Assembly: GCA_051873875.1 (NCBI GenBank)
Contig: JBJEFI010000002.1
Coordinates: 1 to 64,000, forward strand
Origin: JBJEFI01 sp051873875
GTDB taxonomy: Bacteria > Bacillota > Bacilli > Bacillales > Bacillaceae_G
Direction of reading: 5' to 3'
Length of the DNA: 64,000 nt
This document shows, one piece after another, positions 8,818-18,184 of this stretch. The stretch's first letter is position 1. Each line of letters opens with the position of its first letter. The position numbers were made by a program, and so were the translations under genes. A model generated the notes under the pieces. That model did not search any database, was not told the DNA's origin, and saw only the letters and a program-made list of their open reading frames with translations.

Positions 8818-10047
8818 TTGAAGACATTAAAAGAAAAAGCATTATATTTACATCGTAATCATCAAGGGAAGTTAGAAACGGTATCAAAGATTCCGATTCA
8901 TAACGAACAAGATCTGAGCCTTGCTTATTCTCCAGGAGTAGCTGAGCCTTGTAAAGAAATTTATAATGAACCATCTACGATTTTTGATTACACAATGAAG
9001 GGGAATACGGTGGCAGTTGTTTCCGATGGATCAGCGGTATTAGGGTTAGGAAATATTGGTCCAGAGGCAGCGCTTCCTGTAATGGAGGGGAAAGCAGTAT
9101 TATTTAAGAGCTTTGCAGGAGTAGATGCCTTTCCGTTATGTTTAAAATCGAGCGATATAGATGCTATCGTTCAAACTGTGCAATTATTAGAACCATCCTT
9201 TGGTGGCGTTAATTTAGAAGATATTGCATCACCAAACTGCTTTATTATTGAAGAACGATTAAAACAAACGATGAATATTCCTGTTTTTCATGATGATCAA
9301 CATGGGACAGCAATTGTAACAGTTGCTGGATTATTAAATGCACTTAAGCTTGTAAATAAAGAAATAACAGATATTAAGGTTGTTATTAATGGAATTGGTG
9401 CTGCTGGTATTGCAATTTCTAGATTATTAGCTAGCTATGGTGTAAGAGAAATGATTATGTGTGATCGTACTGGTGCGCTTTATGAAGGGCGTGCTGAAGG
9501 AATGAATCGTATGAAAGAGAAAATTGGTAAATACACAAATAAAAATAAAGTACATGGAAAGCTTGCTGACATCATTGTCGGAGCAGATGTATTTGTTGGT
9601 GTTTCGGCTGCGGGTGCATTAACGAAGGAAATGGTTGAGAATATGGCACAAAATCCGATTATTTTTGCGATGGCTAATCCAGATCCAGAAATTATGCCAA
9701 ATGAAGCAAAAGAAGCTGGAGCCGCTGTCGTTGGAACAGGAAGATCAGATTTTCCAAACCAAGTGAATAATGTTCTTGCATTCCCTGGAATTTTCCGTGG
9801 GGCATTAGATGTTAGAGCAACTGAAATTAATGAACAAATGAAAAAAGCAGCTGTTGCAGCAATTAGTGAATTAGTAACAAAAGAAGAATTAAGTAGTGAA
9901 TATATTATTCCAAAGCCATTTGATCCACGGGTTGCTCCGAAAGTAGCTGCCTATGTTGCGAAAGCAGCGATGGAAAGTGGAGTAGCAAGAATTCAAGTGG
10001 ACCCAGAGAAAATTATGCGTCGAACAAAGGAACTTGCACAAATTTAA
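8818..10047 (+). CDS. ytsJ: NAD(P)-dependent malic enzyme (YtsJ type)
   Basis: At 409 residues it is the short bacterial malic enzyme, which decarboxylates malate to pyruvate and supplies NADPH. The N-terminal domain carries SPGVAEPC and the catalytic lysine region KGNTVAVVSDGSAVLG; metal ligands lie in LEDIASPNCF and FHDDQHGTAIV; the Rossmann motif is NGIGAAGIA. It starts at TTG with AAGGGGAGT upstream. It leads a probable operon with a GntR regulator (18 bp downstream) and accDA, linking C4 breakdown and NADPH to fatty acid synthesis. Confidence 0.92.
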   Translation: MKTLKEKALYLHRNHQGKLETVSKIPIHNEQDLSLAYSPGVAEPCKEIYNEPSTIFDYTMKGNTVAVVSDGSAVLGLGNIGPEAALPVMEGKAVLFKSFAGVDAFPLCLKSSDIDAIVQTVQLLEPSFGGVNLEDIASPNCFIIEERLKQTMNIPVFHDDQHGTAIVTVAGLLNALKLVNKEITDIKVVINGIGAAGIAISRLLASYGVREMIMCDRTGALYEGRAEGMNRMKEKIGKYTNKNKVHGKLADIIVGADVFVGVSAAGALTKEMVENMAQNPIIFAMANPDPEIMPNEAKEAGAAVVGTGRSDFPNQVNNVLAFPGIFRGALDVRATEINEQMKKAAVAAISELVTKEELSSEYIIPKPFDPRVAPKVAAYVAKAAMESGVARIQVDPEKIMRRTKELAQI

Positions 10048-10065
10048 ATTAAAGAAGGTACCAAA

Positions 10066-10689
10066 ATGACACACAAAAAAGTTTATGTTGAAATTGTTCA
10101 ACGTATTCGAGAAATTATTGAACAAGATGGTTTAACGATAGGAGATAAAATTCCTTCAGAACGAGAGTTAGCGGCTCGATTAAGTGTAGGCCGTTCATCG
10201 GTTCGAGAAGCATTACGTTCTCTAGAATTATTAGGATTAATTGAAACGCGCATTGGTGGCGGGACATTTATTCGCGATTTTGGAGAGCATCGCCTTGTTC
10301 AATTAGTAGGAACATTTATCTTATTAGATGATAAAACAAAAAAAGATTTAATTGAAACAAAAGGGATTTTAGAAAAGGAAGCAATTAGAAAAGCCATATC
10401 TTCTCAAGCTAGTCTTGAAGGATTGGAAAAGATTGTTTCTCAATTTCCTAGCAAAGTAACAATTCAACAGATAGAAGTATTTAACAAGGCATTAATTGAT
10501 GCCTTTGGGAATAACCTTGTCCTTCGAGTTTGGAGTGTGTCAAACGATTATTTTTTAACAATGTTTCCAGATGATTTTGCAATTGAAAAAAATTATTTCG
10601 AAAGTATAATGACAGCCTTAAAACAACGAAAAGAAGACAAAGCATTAGAAGCATATAAGCAACTAACAGATATATATGAGGCTTTGTAA
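10066..10689 (+). CDS. FadR-subfamily GntR transcriptional regulator
   Basis: A 207-residue regulator. The N-terminal winged helix (about 5-70) has the GntR signature IPSERELAARLSVGRSSVREALRS, split here as IPSERELAARL and VGRSSVREAL, then the wing IGGGTFI. The C-terminal half (about 80-205) is all helical, as in FCD effector domains, but is short and lacks an obvious full set of metal-binding histidines. It lies between malic enzyme and accD with 18- and 28-bp gaps, so it probably senses a metabolite of that pathway; the ligand is unknown. Confidence 0.85.
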   Translation: MTHKKVYVEIVQRIREIIEQDGLTIGDKIPSERELAARLSVGRSSVREALRSLELLGLIETRIGGGTFIRDFGEHRLVQLVGTFILLDDKTKKDLIETKGILEKEAIRKAISSQASLEGLEKIVSQFPSKVTIQQIEVFNKALIDAFGNNLVLRVWSVSNDYFLTMFPDDFAIEKNYFESIMTALKQRKEDKALEAYKQLTDIYEAL

Positions 10690-10717
10690 ATAAGGGATAC
10701 CAAGGAGGAAGAAGGCA

Positions 10718-11587
10718 GTGTTAAATGTAAAAGGGTTATTTGGTAAACCGAAAAAATATGCTCAAGTAACAACAGATACAAGAACGAAACGAGAAGTGCC
10801 AGATGGAGTTATGATTAAATGTCCTAAATGTAAAAAAATCATATACTCGAAAGAACTTCAAAAAAATTTAAAAGTTTGTATTAATTGTGATTACCACCAT
10901 CCTTTAAATGCGTTTGAACGATTAGAAAGCATTTTGGATGAAGGAACATTTGTAGAGTATGATAAAGAATTACAATCATCTAACCCGTTACAATTCCCTT
11001 CTTATATGGAAAAGTTAGAAGGAGATAAACAAAAAACAAACATGAATGAAGCGATTGTCACTGGACAAGGAGAAATAGATGGTATGAAAACAGTAGTTGC
11101 TGTGATGGATTCTCGTTTTCGAATGGGAAGCATGGGAACAGTTGTTGGTGAAAAAATCATTCGCGCAATTAAAAAGGCAACTGAACTAGACGTACCATTT
11201 ATTATTTTTACCGCTTCTGGGGGAGCAAGGATGCAAGAAGGTGTTTTAAGTTTAATGCAGATGGGGAAAACCAGTGTTGCATTAAAGCACCATAGTGATA
11301 ATGGTGGACTAATTATTTCTGTTATGACTCATCCGACAACAGGTGGTGTTTCTGCTAGCTTTGCCTCTTTAGGTGATTATAATTTAGCAGAGCCAGGTGC
11401 ATTAATTGGATTTGCGGGCAGACGAGTAATTGAGCAAACAGTACGTGAAAAACTACCAGAAGACTTCCAAACATCTGAATTTTTATTAAAACATGGACAG
11501 CTAGATCATATCGTTCATCGAACAAAGATGAAGGAAACGTTAGCTACTATTTTAGATATCCATCAAGGTGGTGAAGATAGCAAATGA
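10718..11587 (+). CDS. accD: Acetyl-CoA carboxylase carboxyltransferase subunit beta
   Basis: This 289-residue protein is the beta half of the carboxyltransferase that moves CO2 from biotin to acetyl-CoA, forming malonyl-CoA. The zinc ribbon is visible as CPKC (about 29-32) and CINC (about 48-51). The crotonase-type core has GSMGTVVGEKI, SGGARMQEG and PTTGGVSASFA. It starts at GTG with AAGGAGG nine bases upstream. Its last four bases overlap the start of accA (ATGA), so the two subunits are translationally coupled. Confidence 0.95.
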   Translation: MLNVKGLFGKPKKYAQVTTDTRTKREVPDGVMIKCPKCKKIIYSKELQKNLKVCINCDYHHPLNAFERLESILDEGTFVEYDKELQSSNPLQFPSYMEKLEGDKQKTNMNEAIVTGQGEIDGMKTVVAVMDSRFRMGSMGTVVGEKIIRAIKKATELDVPFIIFTASGGARMQEGVLSLMQMGKTSVALKHHSDNGGLIISVMTHPTTGGVSASFASLGDYNLAEPGALIGFAGRRVIEQTVREKLPEDFQTSEFLLKHGQLDHIVHRTKMKETLATILDIHQGGEDSK

Positions 11588-12564
11588 CAGAGTTAGAATT
11601 TGAAAAACCAATTATTCAGCTACGTCAACGCATTGAAGAGCTTCGCCAATACACAAATGAAAGTGGTGTTGATTTTGAGAGGGAAATTGATGTGTTAGAG
11701 GTTCGATTAAAGGAATTAGAAGAAAAAGTCTATAATAACATTGAACCGTGGGATCGAGTTCTTATCGCTCGTCATGCAAATCGTCCAACCACATTGCATT
11801 ACATTGAACAATTGTTTACAGATTTCTTTGAATGTCACGGTGATCGTTGTTTTGGAGATGATGAAGCCATTGTTGGTGGGATTGCAAAGTTTAATGGAAG
11901 AGCTGTTACAGTTATTGGTCATCAGCGAGGAAAAGATACAAAAGAAAATATTCGTCGTAATTTCGGAATGGCTCATCCAGAAGGATATCGAAAAGCATTG
12001 CGATTAATGAAACAAGCAGAAAAATTTAATCGACCAATCATTTGCTTTATTGATACAAAGGGTGCGTATCCAGGAAAAGCGGCAGAAGAACGTGGACAAA
12101 GTGAAGCGATTGCTAGAAATTTATTTGAAATGGCAGGATTAACGGTACCTGTTATTAGTATCGTGATTGGAGAAGGTGGAAGTGGTGGTGCGCTTGCTTT
12201 AGGTGTTGGTAACAAATTATGTATGTTGGAAAATTCCACATACTCTGTTATTTCCCCTGAAGGTGCGGCAGCCATTCTTTGGAAGGATGCAAGTAAAGCG
12301 AAAGTAGCAGCGGAAACGATGAAGATTACTGCTCAAGATTTAAAAGAGCTTCGAATTATTGATGATATCATTCCAGAAGTACAAGGTGGCGCTCACCGTG
12401 ACATTGTTCTTCAAGCCAAATTAATGGGAACTTTTATTGAAAAAACATTACAAGAATTAAGTTCTTTATCAAAAGAAGAGCTAGTTCAGCAACGATATGA
12501 TAAATTTATGGGAATTGGTCGCTTTGAGCAAGATTTAGAAGAGGTTTTTGTAAATAATCAGTAG
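11584..12564 (+). CDS. accA: Acetyl-CoA carboxylase carboxyltransferase subunit alpha
   Basis: The 326-residue alpha subunit completes the carboxyltransferase heterotetramer with AccD. An N-terminal coiled segment (about 10-50) is followed by the crotonase core, with YPGKAAEERGQ, GEGGSGGALALG and SVISPEGAAAILWKD, the segments that bind biotin and shape the oxyanion hole. Length is typical. It ends the malic enzyme-GntR-accD-accA cluster and is followed by a terminator. Confidence 0.95.
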   Translation: MTELEFEKPIIQLRQRIEELRQYTNESGVDFEREIDVLEVRLKELEEKVYNNIEPWDRVLIARHANRPTTLHYIEQLFTDFFECHGDRCFGDDEAIVGGIAKFNGRAVTVIGHQRGKDTKENIRRNFGMAHPEGYRKALRLMKQAEKFNRPIICFIDTKGAYPGKAAEERGQSEAIARNLFEMAGLTVPVISIVIGEGGSGGALALGVGNKLCMLENSTYSVISPEGAAAILWKDASKAKVAAETMKITAQDLKELRIIDDIIPEVQGGAHRDIVLQAKLMGTFIEKTLQELSSLSKEELVQQRYDKFMGIGRFEQDLEEVFVNNQ

Positions 12565-12573
12565 TACTTATGA

Positions 12574-12606
12574 TAAAACTAGCATGAAGAAGCTAGTTTT
12601 ATTTAT
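12574..12606 (+). terminator. Terminator after accA
   Basis: AAAACTAGC (12575-12583) pairs with GCTAGTTTT (12592-12600), followed by an AT-rich tail. Confidence 0.75.
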
Positions 12607-12732
12607 TTCTTATATAGTCCCATATACAAATGCTAGTTTTTTCATAAAAGAATTAGGTGTAATTTGGAATAGAAAAATAAATAATAAAAAATGAAGGATA
12701 TTTATGATGATAATTTTATAAATTGTCACAGG

Positions 12733-12760
12733 TTGCCTATTGTGTTCATTATTTTATCAT
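12733..12760 (+). promoter_or_regulatory. Candidate SigA promoter of pfkA-pyk
   Basis: TTGCCT (12733-12738) and TATCAT (12755-12760) with a 16-bp spacer, 57 bp before the pfkA start codon. No other good hexamer pair is seen in this gap. Confidence 0.45.
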
Positions 12761-12816
12761 GATAATGTATTAAAATGGGTGAACTAAAAGTAACTTAACT
12801 TTTGAGGTGAGCAAGA

Positions 12817-13779
12817 ATGATTAAAAAAATAGGTGTTCTAACAAGTGGTGGAGATGCACCAGGTATGAACGCTGCGGTTCGTGCAGTTGTTCGTAAAGCA
12901 ATTTATCATGGAATTGAGGTATACGGTGTATACAACGGATACCAAGGTTTAATTGAGAACAAGATTGAAAAGATGGATTTAGGTTCTGTGGGTGATATCA
13001 TCCAACGTGGTGGTACTAAATTATTTACAGCACGTTGCCCAGAATTTAGAGAAGTTGAAGGTCAATTAAAGGGTATAGAAAACTTAAAGAAACATGGCAT
13101 CGAAGCATTAGTTGTTATCGGTGGCGATGGTTCTTATCAAGGTGCAAAAAAATTAACAGAGCATGGATATCCATGTATCGGTGTTCCGGGTACAATCGAT
13201 AACGATATTCCTGGTACAGATTTCACAATTGGATTTGATACAGCATTAAACACTGTTATTGATGCAATTGACAAAATTCGTGATACAGCTACTTCTCATG
13301 AACGTACATACGTAATCGAAGTAATGGGACGTCACGCTGGTGATATCGCGTTATGGACTGGTTTAGCTGGTGGCGCTGAAACAATTTTAATTCCTGAAGT
13401 AGATTTCAATATGGATGATGTTATTACAAAGCTTAAAAAAGGCGTTGAACGTGGTAAGAAACATTCTATCATTGTAGTTGCTGAAGGTGTAGGAAGCGCT
13501 GTTGAAATCGGAAATAAAATCCAAGAAGAAACAAACTTTGATACACGTGTAACTGTATTAGGTCATACACAACGTGGTGGTGCACCAACTGCATTCGACC
13601 GTGTATTAGCAAGTCGTTTAGGTGCATATGCTGTAGAATTATTAATGGAAGGTCAAGGTGGACGTTGTGTTGGTATCGAAAACAACAAACTTGTTAACCA
13701 TGACATTTTAGAAGCATTAGCAAGAAAGCACGAAATCGATAATAATATCTATAAATTAGCAAAAGAATTATCAATCTAA
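12817..13779 (+). CDS. pfkA: 6-phosphofructokinase
   Basis: The 320-residue enzyme uses ATP to phosphorylate fructose 6-phosphate, the committed step of glycolysis. Seen motifs: nucleotide loop TSGGDAPGMNAAVRA, GGDGSYQGA, the catalytic PGTIDNDIPGTD (base Asp) and the allosteric/substrate arginines in GHTQRGGAPTAFDR. ATG with TGAGGTGAGC upstream. It is followed after 93 bp by pyk without a terminator, so the two are probably cotranscribed. Codon use is noticeably optimised (GGT, CGT, TTA), as expected for a highly expressed gene. Confidence 0.97.
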   Translation: MIKKIGVLTSGGDAPGMNAAVRAVVRKAIYHGIEVYGVYNGYQGLIENKIEKMDLGSVGDIIQRGGTKLFTARCPEFREVEGQLKGIENLKKHGIEALVVIGGDGSYQGAKKLTEHGYPCIGVPGTIDNDIPGTDFTIGFDTALNTVIDAIDKIRDTATSHERTYVIEVMGRHAGDIALWTGLAGGAETILIPEVDFNMDDVITKLKKGVERGKKHSIIVVAEGVGSAVEIGNKIQEETNFDTRVTVLGHTQRGGAPTAFDRVLASRLGAYAVELLMEGQGGRCVGIENNKLVNHDILEALARKHEIDNNIYKLAKELSI

Positions 13780-13837
13780 TTTATTCTTTATAAAATAATA
13801 ATTACAATGTCCTAATGATACGATAGTATGGAAGCAT

Positions 13838-13851
13838 TGGGAACGTTTTCA
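13838..13851. promoter_or_regulatory. cre-like site before pyk
   Basis: TGGGAACGTTTTCA matches the relaxed CcpA operator WTGNAANCGNWNNCW except for one base. It lies 22 bp before the pyk start codon, where a bound protein would act as a roadblock or on an internal promoter. One mismatch over a degenerate site makes chance possible. Confidence 0.3.
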
Positions 13852-13872
13852 TTTAATTTTGGAGGTAAAGAA

Positions 13873-15630
13873 ATGCGTAAAACTAAAATCGTTTGTACGA
13901 TCGGTCCAGCTAGTGAAAGTTTAGAAAAATTAAGTACTCTTCTTGAGACAGGAATGAACGTTTGTCGTTTAAACTTCTCTCATGGTAGCCATGAAGAGCA
14001 TGCAGCACGTATTAAAACAATTCGTGAAGCTTGTAAACAAACAGGTAAAGTAGCAGCAATCCTTTTAGATACAAAAGGTCCAGAAATCCGTACACTTGAC
14101 TTCGAAGGTGGTGCAGCTGAGTTAGTAACAGGTAACACAGTTGTTATTACACAAGAAGAAGTTATTGGTACTGCAGAGAAATTTGGTGTTACATACCAAG
14201 GTTTCGTAAATGATGTAGAAGTTGGTTCTCACGTATTAATCGATGACGGTCTAATTGAATTAGAAGTAATCGAAAAACGTGAACAAGAAGTAGTATGTAC
14301 AATTTTAAACAGCGGTACAGTTAAAAACAAAAAAGGTGTTAACTTACCAAACGTTCGTTTAAACTTACCTGGTATCACTGAAAAGGACCGTGCTGATATC
14401 ATTTTCGGTATTGAACAAAACGTTGATTTCGTAGCAGCTTCTTTCGTTCGTCGTGCTTCTGACGTTTTAGAAATTCGTGAATTATTAGCAAAGCATGGTG
14501 CAGAACACATCCAAATCATTCCTAAAATTGAAAACCAAGAAGGTATCGATAACATCGATGCAATCTTAGAAGTGTCAGACGGTTTAATGATTGCTCGTGG
14601 TGACATGGGTGTAGAAATTCCTGCTGAAGAAGTACCAGTAGTACAAAAAATGTTAATCAAAAAATGTAATGCATTAGGGAAACCAGTTATCACTGCTACT
14701 CAAATGTTAGATTCTATGCAACGTAACCCACGTCCAACTCGTGCAGAAGCATCTGACGTTGCAAATGCTATCTTAGATGGAACAGACGCTATTATGTTAT
14801 CAGGTGAAACAGCTGCTGGTTCTTACCCAGTAGAATCTGTTGCAATGATGGATAAAATCGCTCGTCGTATGGAAGCTGGTCACCAATACAACGACATCTT
14901 CCGTAGCCGTGTGAAAAACGCTGGTGTATCTATTACAGATGCAATCGGTCAATCAGTTGCACATACAGCTTTAAGCTTAGATGTAAAAGCAATCCTAGCT
15001 CCAACTAAGAGCGGTTATACTGCTAAAATGATCTCTAAATACCGTCCAAAAGCTCCAATCGTTGCAGTTGCATTCGATGAGCAAGTAGTTCGTTCTTTAG
15101 CATTAGTATGGGGTGTAAATGCAATCTTAGCTAATGAGAAGTTTGCTACAACTGATGAAATGTTAAACAGCTCAGTACAAGCTGGTATGAACGCTGGTTT
15201 ATTCACTCATGGTGATACAGTAGTAATTACTGCTGGTGTACCAGTTGGTGAAACAGGTACTACTAACATGATGAAAGTTCATACTGTAGGCGATGCAATT
15301 GCAAAAGGTCAAGGTATCGGTCGTAAAAGTGCAAAAGGTAAAGTAGTAATCGCTAAAACTGGTAACGAAGCGAACGCTAAAATGCACGAAGGTGACGTTT
15401 TAGTAGCTGTAGCTACTGATAAAGATATGATGAAAGCAATTGAAAAAGCGTCTGCTTTAATCGTTGAAGAAGGCGGATTAACTAGCCATGCAGCAGTAGT
15501 AGGTGTAAGCCTAGGTATTCCTGTAATCGTTGGTGTAGAAAACGCTACTCGCGTCTTCGTTGAAGGTCAAGAAATCACTGTAGATGCAGCACGTGGATTT
15601 GTATTCAACGCGACTGTTGATGTATTATAA
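13873..15630 (+). CDS. pyk: Pyruvate kinase with C-terminal PEP-utiliser domain
   Basis: Pyruvate kinase of 585 residues, converting PEP and ADP to pyruvate and ATP. The barrel and B domain carry RKTKIVCTIGPAS, NFSHGSHEEH, LDTKGPEIRT, the catalytic lysine region IIPKIENQEGIDN and GDMGVEIP. After the allosteric C domain comes the extra domain (about 480-585) with GGLTSHAAVVG, typical of Bacillus enzymes; its histidine motif resembles the phospho-His site of PEP synthase. The frame is open to 13828, but GGAGG sits correctly before ATG 13873 and yields the family length. Confidence 0.96.
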   Translation: MRKTKIVCTIGPASESLEKLSTLLETGMNVCRLNFSHGSHEEHAARIKTIREACKQTGKVAAILLDTKGPEIRTLDFEGGAAELVTGNTVVITQEEVIGTAEKFGVTYQGFVNDVEVGSHVLIDDGLIELEVIEKREQEVVCTILNSGTVKNKKGVNLPNVRLNLPGITEKDRADIIFGIEQNVDFVAASFVRRASDVLEIRELLAKHGAEHIQIIPKIENQEGIDNIDAILEVSDGLMIARGDMGVEIPAEEVPVVQKMLIKKCNALGKPVITATQMLDSMQRNPRPTRAEASDVANAILDGTDAIMLSGETAAGSYPVESVAMMDKIARRMEAGHQYNDIFRSRVKNAGVSITDAIGQSVAHTALSLDVKAILAPTKSGYTAKMISKYRPKAPIVAVAFDEQVVRSLALVWGVNAILANEKFATTDEMLNSSVQAGMNAGLFTHGDTVVITAGVPVGETGTTNMMKVHTVGDAIAKGQGIGRKSAKGKVVIAKTGNEANAKMHEGDVLVAVATDKDMMKAIEKASALIVEEGGLTSHAAVVGVSLGIPVIVGVENATRVFVEGQEITVDAARGFVFNATVDVL

Positions 15631-15638
15631 TCTTTGTT

Positions 15639-15667
15639 AAAAAGCTCCCTTTTGGGAGCTTTTTTTA
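15639..15667 (+). terminator. Terminator after pyk
   Basis: AAAAGCTCCC (15640-15649) pairs with GGGAGCTTTT across a 4-nt loop and runs into seven T. Confidence 0.9.
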
Positions 15668-15700
15668 ATATTGAAATAATTATAATGTATCGTTTTCTTG

Positions 15701-15709
15701 TGGTATAAT
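15701..15709 (+). promoter_or_regulatory. Extended -10 promoter of fxsA
   Basis: TGGTATAAT is a perfect extended -10 element 30 bp before the fxsA start codon; no good -35 is seen, which extended -10 promoters tolerate. Confidence 0.5.
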
Positions 15710-15738
15710 ACTGGAAATAAGAAATGAGGTGTTTTTGT

Positions 15739-16152
15739 ATGTTTAAATGGATTTTAGCTTTATTAATTGCCATTCCACTACTTGAGTTATACATTGTTGT
15801 CAAAGTTGGATTAACGATTGGTATATTTCCGACCGTTGGATTATGTTTGTTAACAGCCATTATTGGTGGGAGTTTAGCGAAAAAACAAGGGTTGGCAGTG
15901 TTACTTCAATTAAGACAAGAAATAGAAAGTGGTTATAATCCAACAGAAACTTTACTTAACGGTGCGTGTATTCTAGTTGGGGGAATCATGTTACTATTTC
16001 CAGGATTCTTTTCAGATGTAATCGGCTTTATATTATTGCTTCCATTTACTCGTACACTAGTCAAAAACATTATCCGTCGTGAAATTGACAAGAAAATGGT
16101 GACTCGTACCGCTGTATATAGAGAGCGAAAAGATATCACAGATTATAAATAA
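15739..16152 (+). CDS. fxsA: FxsA family membrane protein (YtzA)
   Basis: A 137-residue membrane protein with about four hydrophobic segments (3-22, 26-46, 75-98 and a last short one) and the family signature ETLLNGACILVGGIMLLFPGF split as NGACILVGG and LLFPGFFSD. E. coli FxsA lessens exclusion of phage T7 by the F plasmid; the role in Bacillus is unknown. GAGGTG lies seven bases before ATG 15739, so this is chosen over ATG 15724. Confidence 0.85.
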   Translation: MFKWILALLIAIPLLELYIVVKVGLTIGIFPTVGLCLLTAIIGGSLAKKQGLAVLLQLRQEIESGYNPTETLLNGACILVGGIMLLFPGFFSDVIGFILLLPFTRTLVKNIIRREIDKKMVTRTAVYRERKDITDYK

Positions 16153-16174
16153 GCTAGGTGAAATTCCTATAAAT

Positions 16175-16222
16175 AAAAGATGATACTAACTACTTGCAAA
16201 ATAGTTGGCATCATCTTTTTTA
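16175..16222 (+). terminator. Terminator after fxsA
   Basis: AAAGATGAT (16176-16184) pairs with ATCATCTTT (16210-16218), with an inner TAACTA/TAGTT stem and a T run. Confidence 0.75.
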
Positions 16223-16410
16223 TGGTTCTGTTTATATATTTTCCAATCTCTGTTACAAAAGAACAAGTAGATTGGAAATAGTAAGAAATTCAATTATAAA
16301 TATAGAAATAATCTATAATGCACTATAATTTTAAAATCGCAAAAAATGTAGAAGAGATATTGTATTTCTTCAAAATAGTTTCTTCTATATTTATAGTAGG
16401 GAAAGGTACA

Positions 16411-17526
16411 TTAATTTTTTTTATCGATAATAAAGGACCATAGTTCTTTAAAAATAAGTGCCCGATGCAATGTGTTTAAAATGACGAGTACAATTGGACC
16501 AACGATAAGACCGATAAATCCAAATAGTTTAACGCCAACGAAAATAGAAATGAGTGTTGGCAATGGATCTAATCCGATACTAGAAGAAAGTACTTTTGGC
16601 TCGATAAGTTGTCTTACAATAATACCAGTTAAAAATATAATCAGTAAGCCGATAGCTAAGGGAATATCACCTGTTAAATAAGAAAAAACAATCCATGGAA
16701 CAAAAACAAGTCCAGTTCCGAAATAAGGAATGATTTCTACAAATCCTGTAATAACGGCAATTGTAATAGCATATGGAATATTTAATGTTAATAAACCAAT
16801 TAAAACAATGACAGTTGTAACAGAAATCAAGGTCATCTGTGCTCGGACAAAGCCAAATAAGGCACGTCGTAAATCGATAATAATATTGATCGCATAAAAT
16901 TTAATTTTTTCAGGAAAGATTTTATGTGCGACGCTCGTTAACTTATACCAATCTTTACTAATGAAAAAAGTAGCTAGTAAAGAGAAAATGAAGACAGTGA
17001 TAATGGTAGGAAGTGAACTAAGGAAATTGGTAATTCCTAAAAAAATACTACTTAAAATCGTTTGGCCGATATTAATGATATTACTGCTAAAATCTTGAAT
17101 GCTTTTGATGATGGTTTCTTTTTGTGACATTTCAAGTTTATCGAAGTTTTGATAGAGATGTTCATAGGAAGGAATAACTTTGTTTGTAAGATAATTTTGA
17201 ATATCCATAATAAGGTTGTTAAAATTTTGTGGTAAAATAGTACCTAAATAACTAGTTCCGGCAATTATTTCTGAAATAAGAAGGGTAATGATGCCGAAAA
17301 ACATACCGATTAAGACGATGATTGCAATGATAACAGAGAGCGCCCGTGGCAACCGAATGGTATATGTTAAGAAATTAACGAAAGGATTGATGAAATAGGC
17401 GATAATAAATGCAATTAAAAAAGGATAGATATAAGTAGAGAGATAGTAGACAATAAAAAGGCTAAGTATTATTACAAGGATAACAAAGGCAAAGCGAAAA
17501 AAGGAAAGAAAATGATTCCTATGCAC
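16411..17526 (-). CDS. ytvI: Sporulation integral membrane protein YtvI (AI-2E transporter superfamily)
   Basis: This 371-residue protein has about seven to eight membrane segments in the AI-2E transporter/UPF0118 pattern: two N-terminal helices, a third near 60-85, a soluble middle part (about 95-145) and a cluster from 150 to 350. The conserved segment EIIPYFG TGLVFVPW (broken here) is present. It is named from B. subtilis sporulation studies; transport substrate unknown. The start is GTG with AGGAGG eight bases upstream. It is divergent from ytwI and converges on fxsA. Confidence 0.85.
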   Translation of the reverse strand: MHRNHFLSFFRFAFVILVIILSLFIVYYLSTYIYPFLIAFIIAYFINPFVNFLTYTIRLPRALSVIIAIIVLIGMFFGIITLLISEIIAGTSYLGTILPQNFNNLIMDIQNYLTNKVIPSYEHLYQNFDKLEMSQKETIIKSIQDFSSNIINIGQTILSSIFLGITNFLSSLPTIITVFIFSLLATFFISKDWYKLTSVAHKIFPEKIKFYAINIIIDLRRALFGFVRAQMTLISVTTVIVLIGLLTLNIPYAITIAVITGFVEIIPYFGTGLVFVPWIVFSYLTGDIPLAIGLLIIFLTGIIVRQLIEPKVLSSSIGLDPLPTLISIFVGVKLFGFIGLIVGPIVLVILNTLHRALIFKELWSFIIDKKN

Positions 17527-17616
17527 ATTAACTGCCTCCTATGTAATTTTTGAACGATTGTAACTTTTTTACTTATATTGTACATAACGAAATGAAGAAA
17601 AGAAAGAGTGAAGTAT

Positions 17617-18078
17617 ATGTTTGATTCATCATTGTTATTTTTACTATGTTTGTTAGCAATTGGCTTTATTGCCAAAAATAGTTCGTTAACAATTGCTATT
17701 TTTATTTTACTTGGAATAAAGTTAATTGGAATGGGCGATAAAGTATTTCCTTTTTTACAATCAAAGGGAATTAATTTAGGTGTTACGATTATTACAATCG
17801 CTGTATTAGTGCCAATTGCAACGGGTGAGATTGGCATTAAAGAAATTGGTTCATCATTAAAATCAATTTATGCATGGATAGCAGTAGGGTCTGGGGTAGC
17901 AGTTGCTTTATTAGCAAAAGGTGGCGTACAGTTATTGGCAACTCAACCACAAATGACAGCAGCACTTGTTTTAGGTACAATTTTAGCAGTCGCTGTTTTT
18001 AAGGGAGTAGCAGTTGGACCGTTAATTGGTGCTGGAATTGCATATGTAGTAATGAATGTAATTGATCTTTTTAAGTAA
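17617..18078 (+). CDS. ytwI: UPF0756 (DUF441) membrane protein YtwI
   Basis: A 153-residue protein with four to five hydrophobic helices and glycine-rich turns (TGEIGIKEIGSSLKS, KGVAVGPLIGAG), as in UPF0756. Function unknown. ATG 17617 gives the family N terminus MFDSSLLFLL; the GTG at 17608 lies inside the purine-rich ribosome site. Position between ytvI and citZ is conserved in Bacillus. Confidence 0.82.
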   Translation: MFDSSLLFLLCLLAIGFIAKNSSLTIAIFILLGIKLIGMGDKVFPFLQSKGINLGVTIITIAVLVPIATGEIGIKEIGSSLKSIYAWIAVGSGVAVALLAKGGVQLLATQPQMTAALVLGTILAVAVFKGVAVGPLIGAGIAYVVMNVIDLFK

Positions 18079-18082
18079 TTCG

Positions 18083-18108
18083 AAAAATGGTCAGTCCATT
18101 TTTGTGAA
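18083..18108 (+). terminator. Terminator after ytwI
   Basis: AAAAATGG (18083-18090) pairs with CCATTTTT (18096-18103) over a 5-nt loop. Confidence 0.65.
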
Positions 18109-18184
18109 GTGATATACTAATTAAAGAGAAAATATTATATTATTTTTTTTATTAGTAAAATAAATAGCAGTGTTTAATTTTGGA

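Noticed and set aside
14229..14693. 154-codon minus-strand open frame inside pyk
   Set aside because: Antisense shadow of a highly expressed gene with no ribosome site and no recognisable protein pattern.
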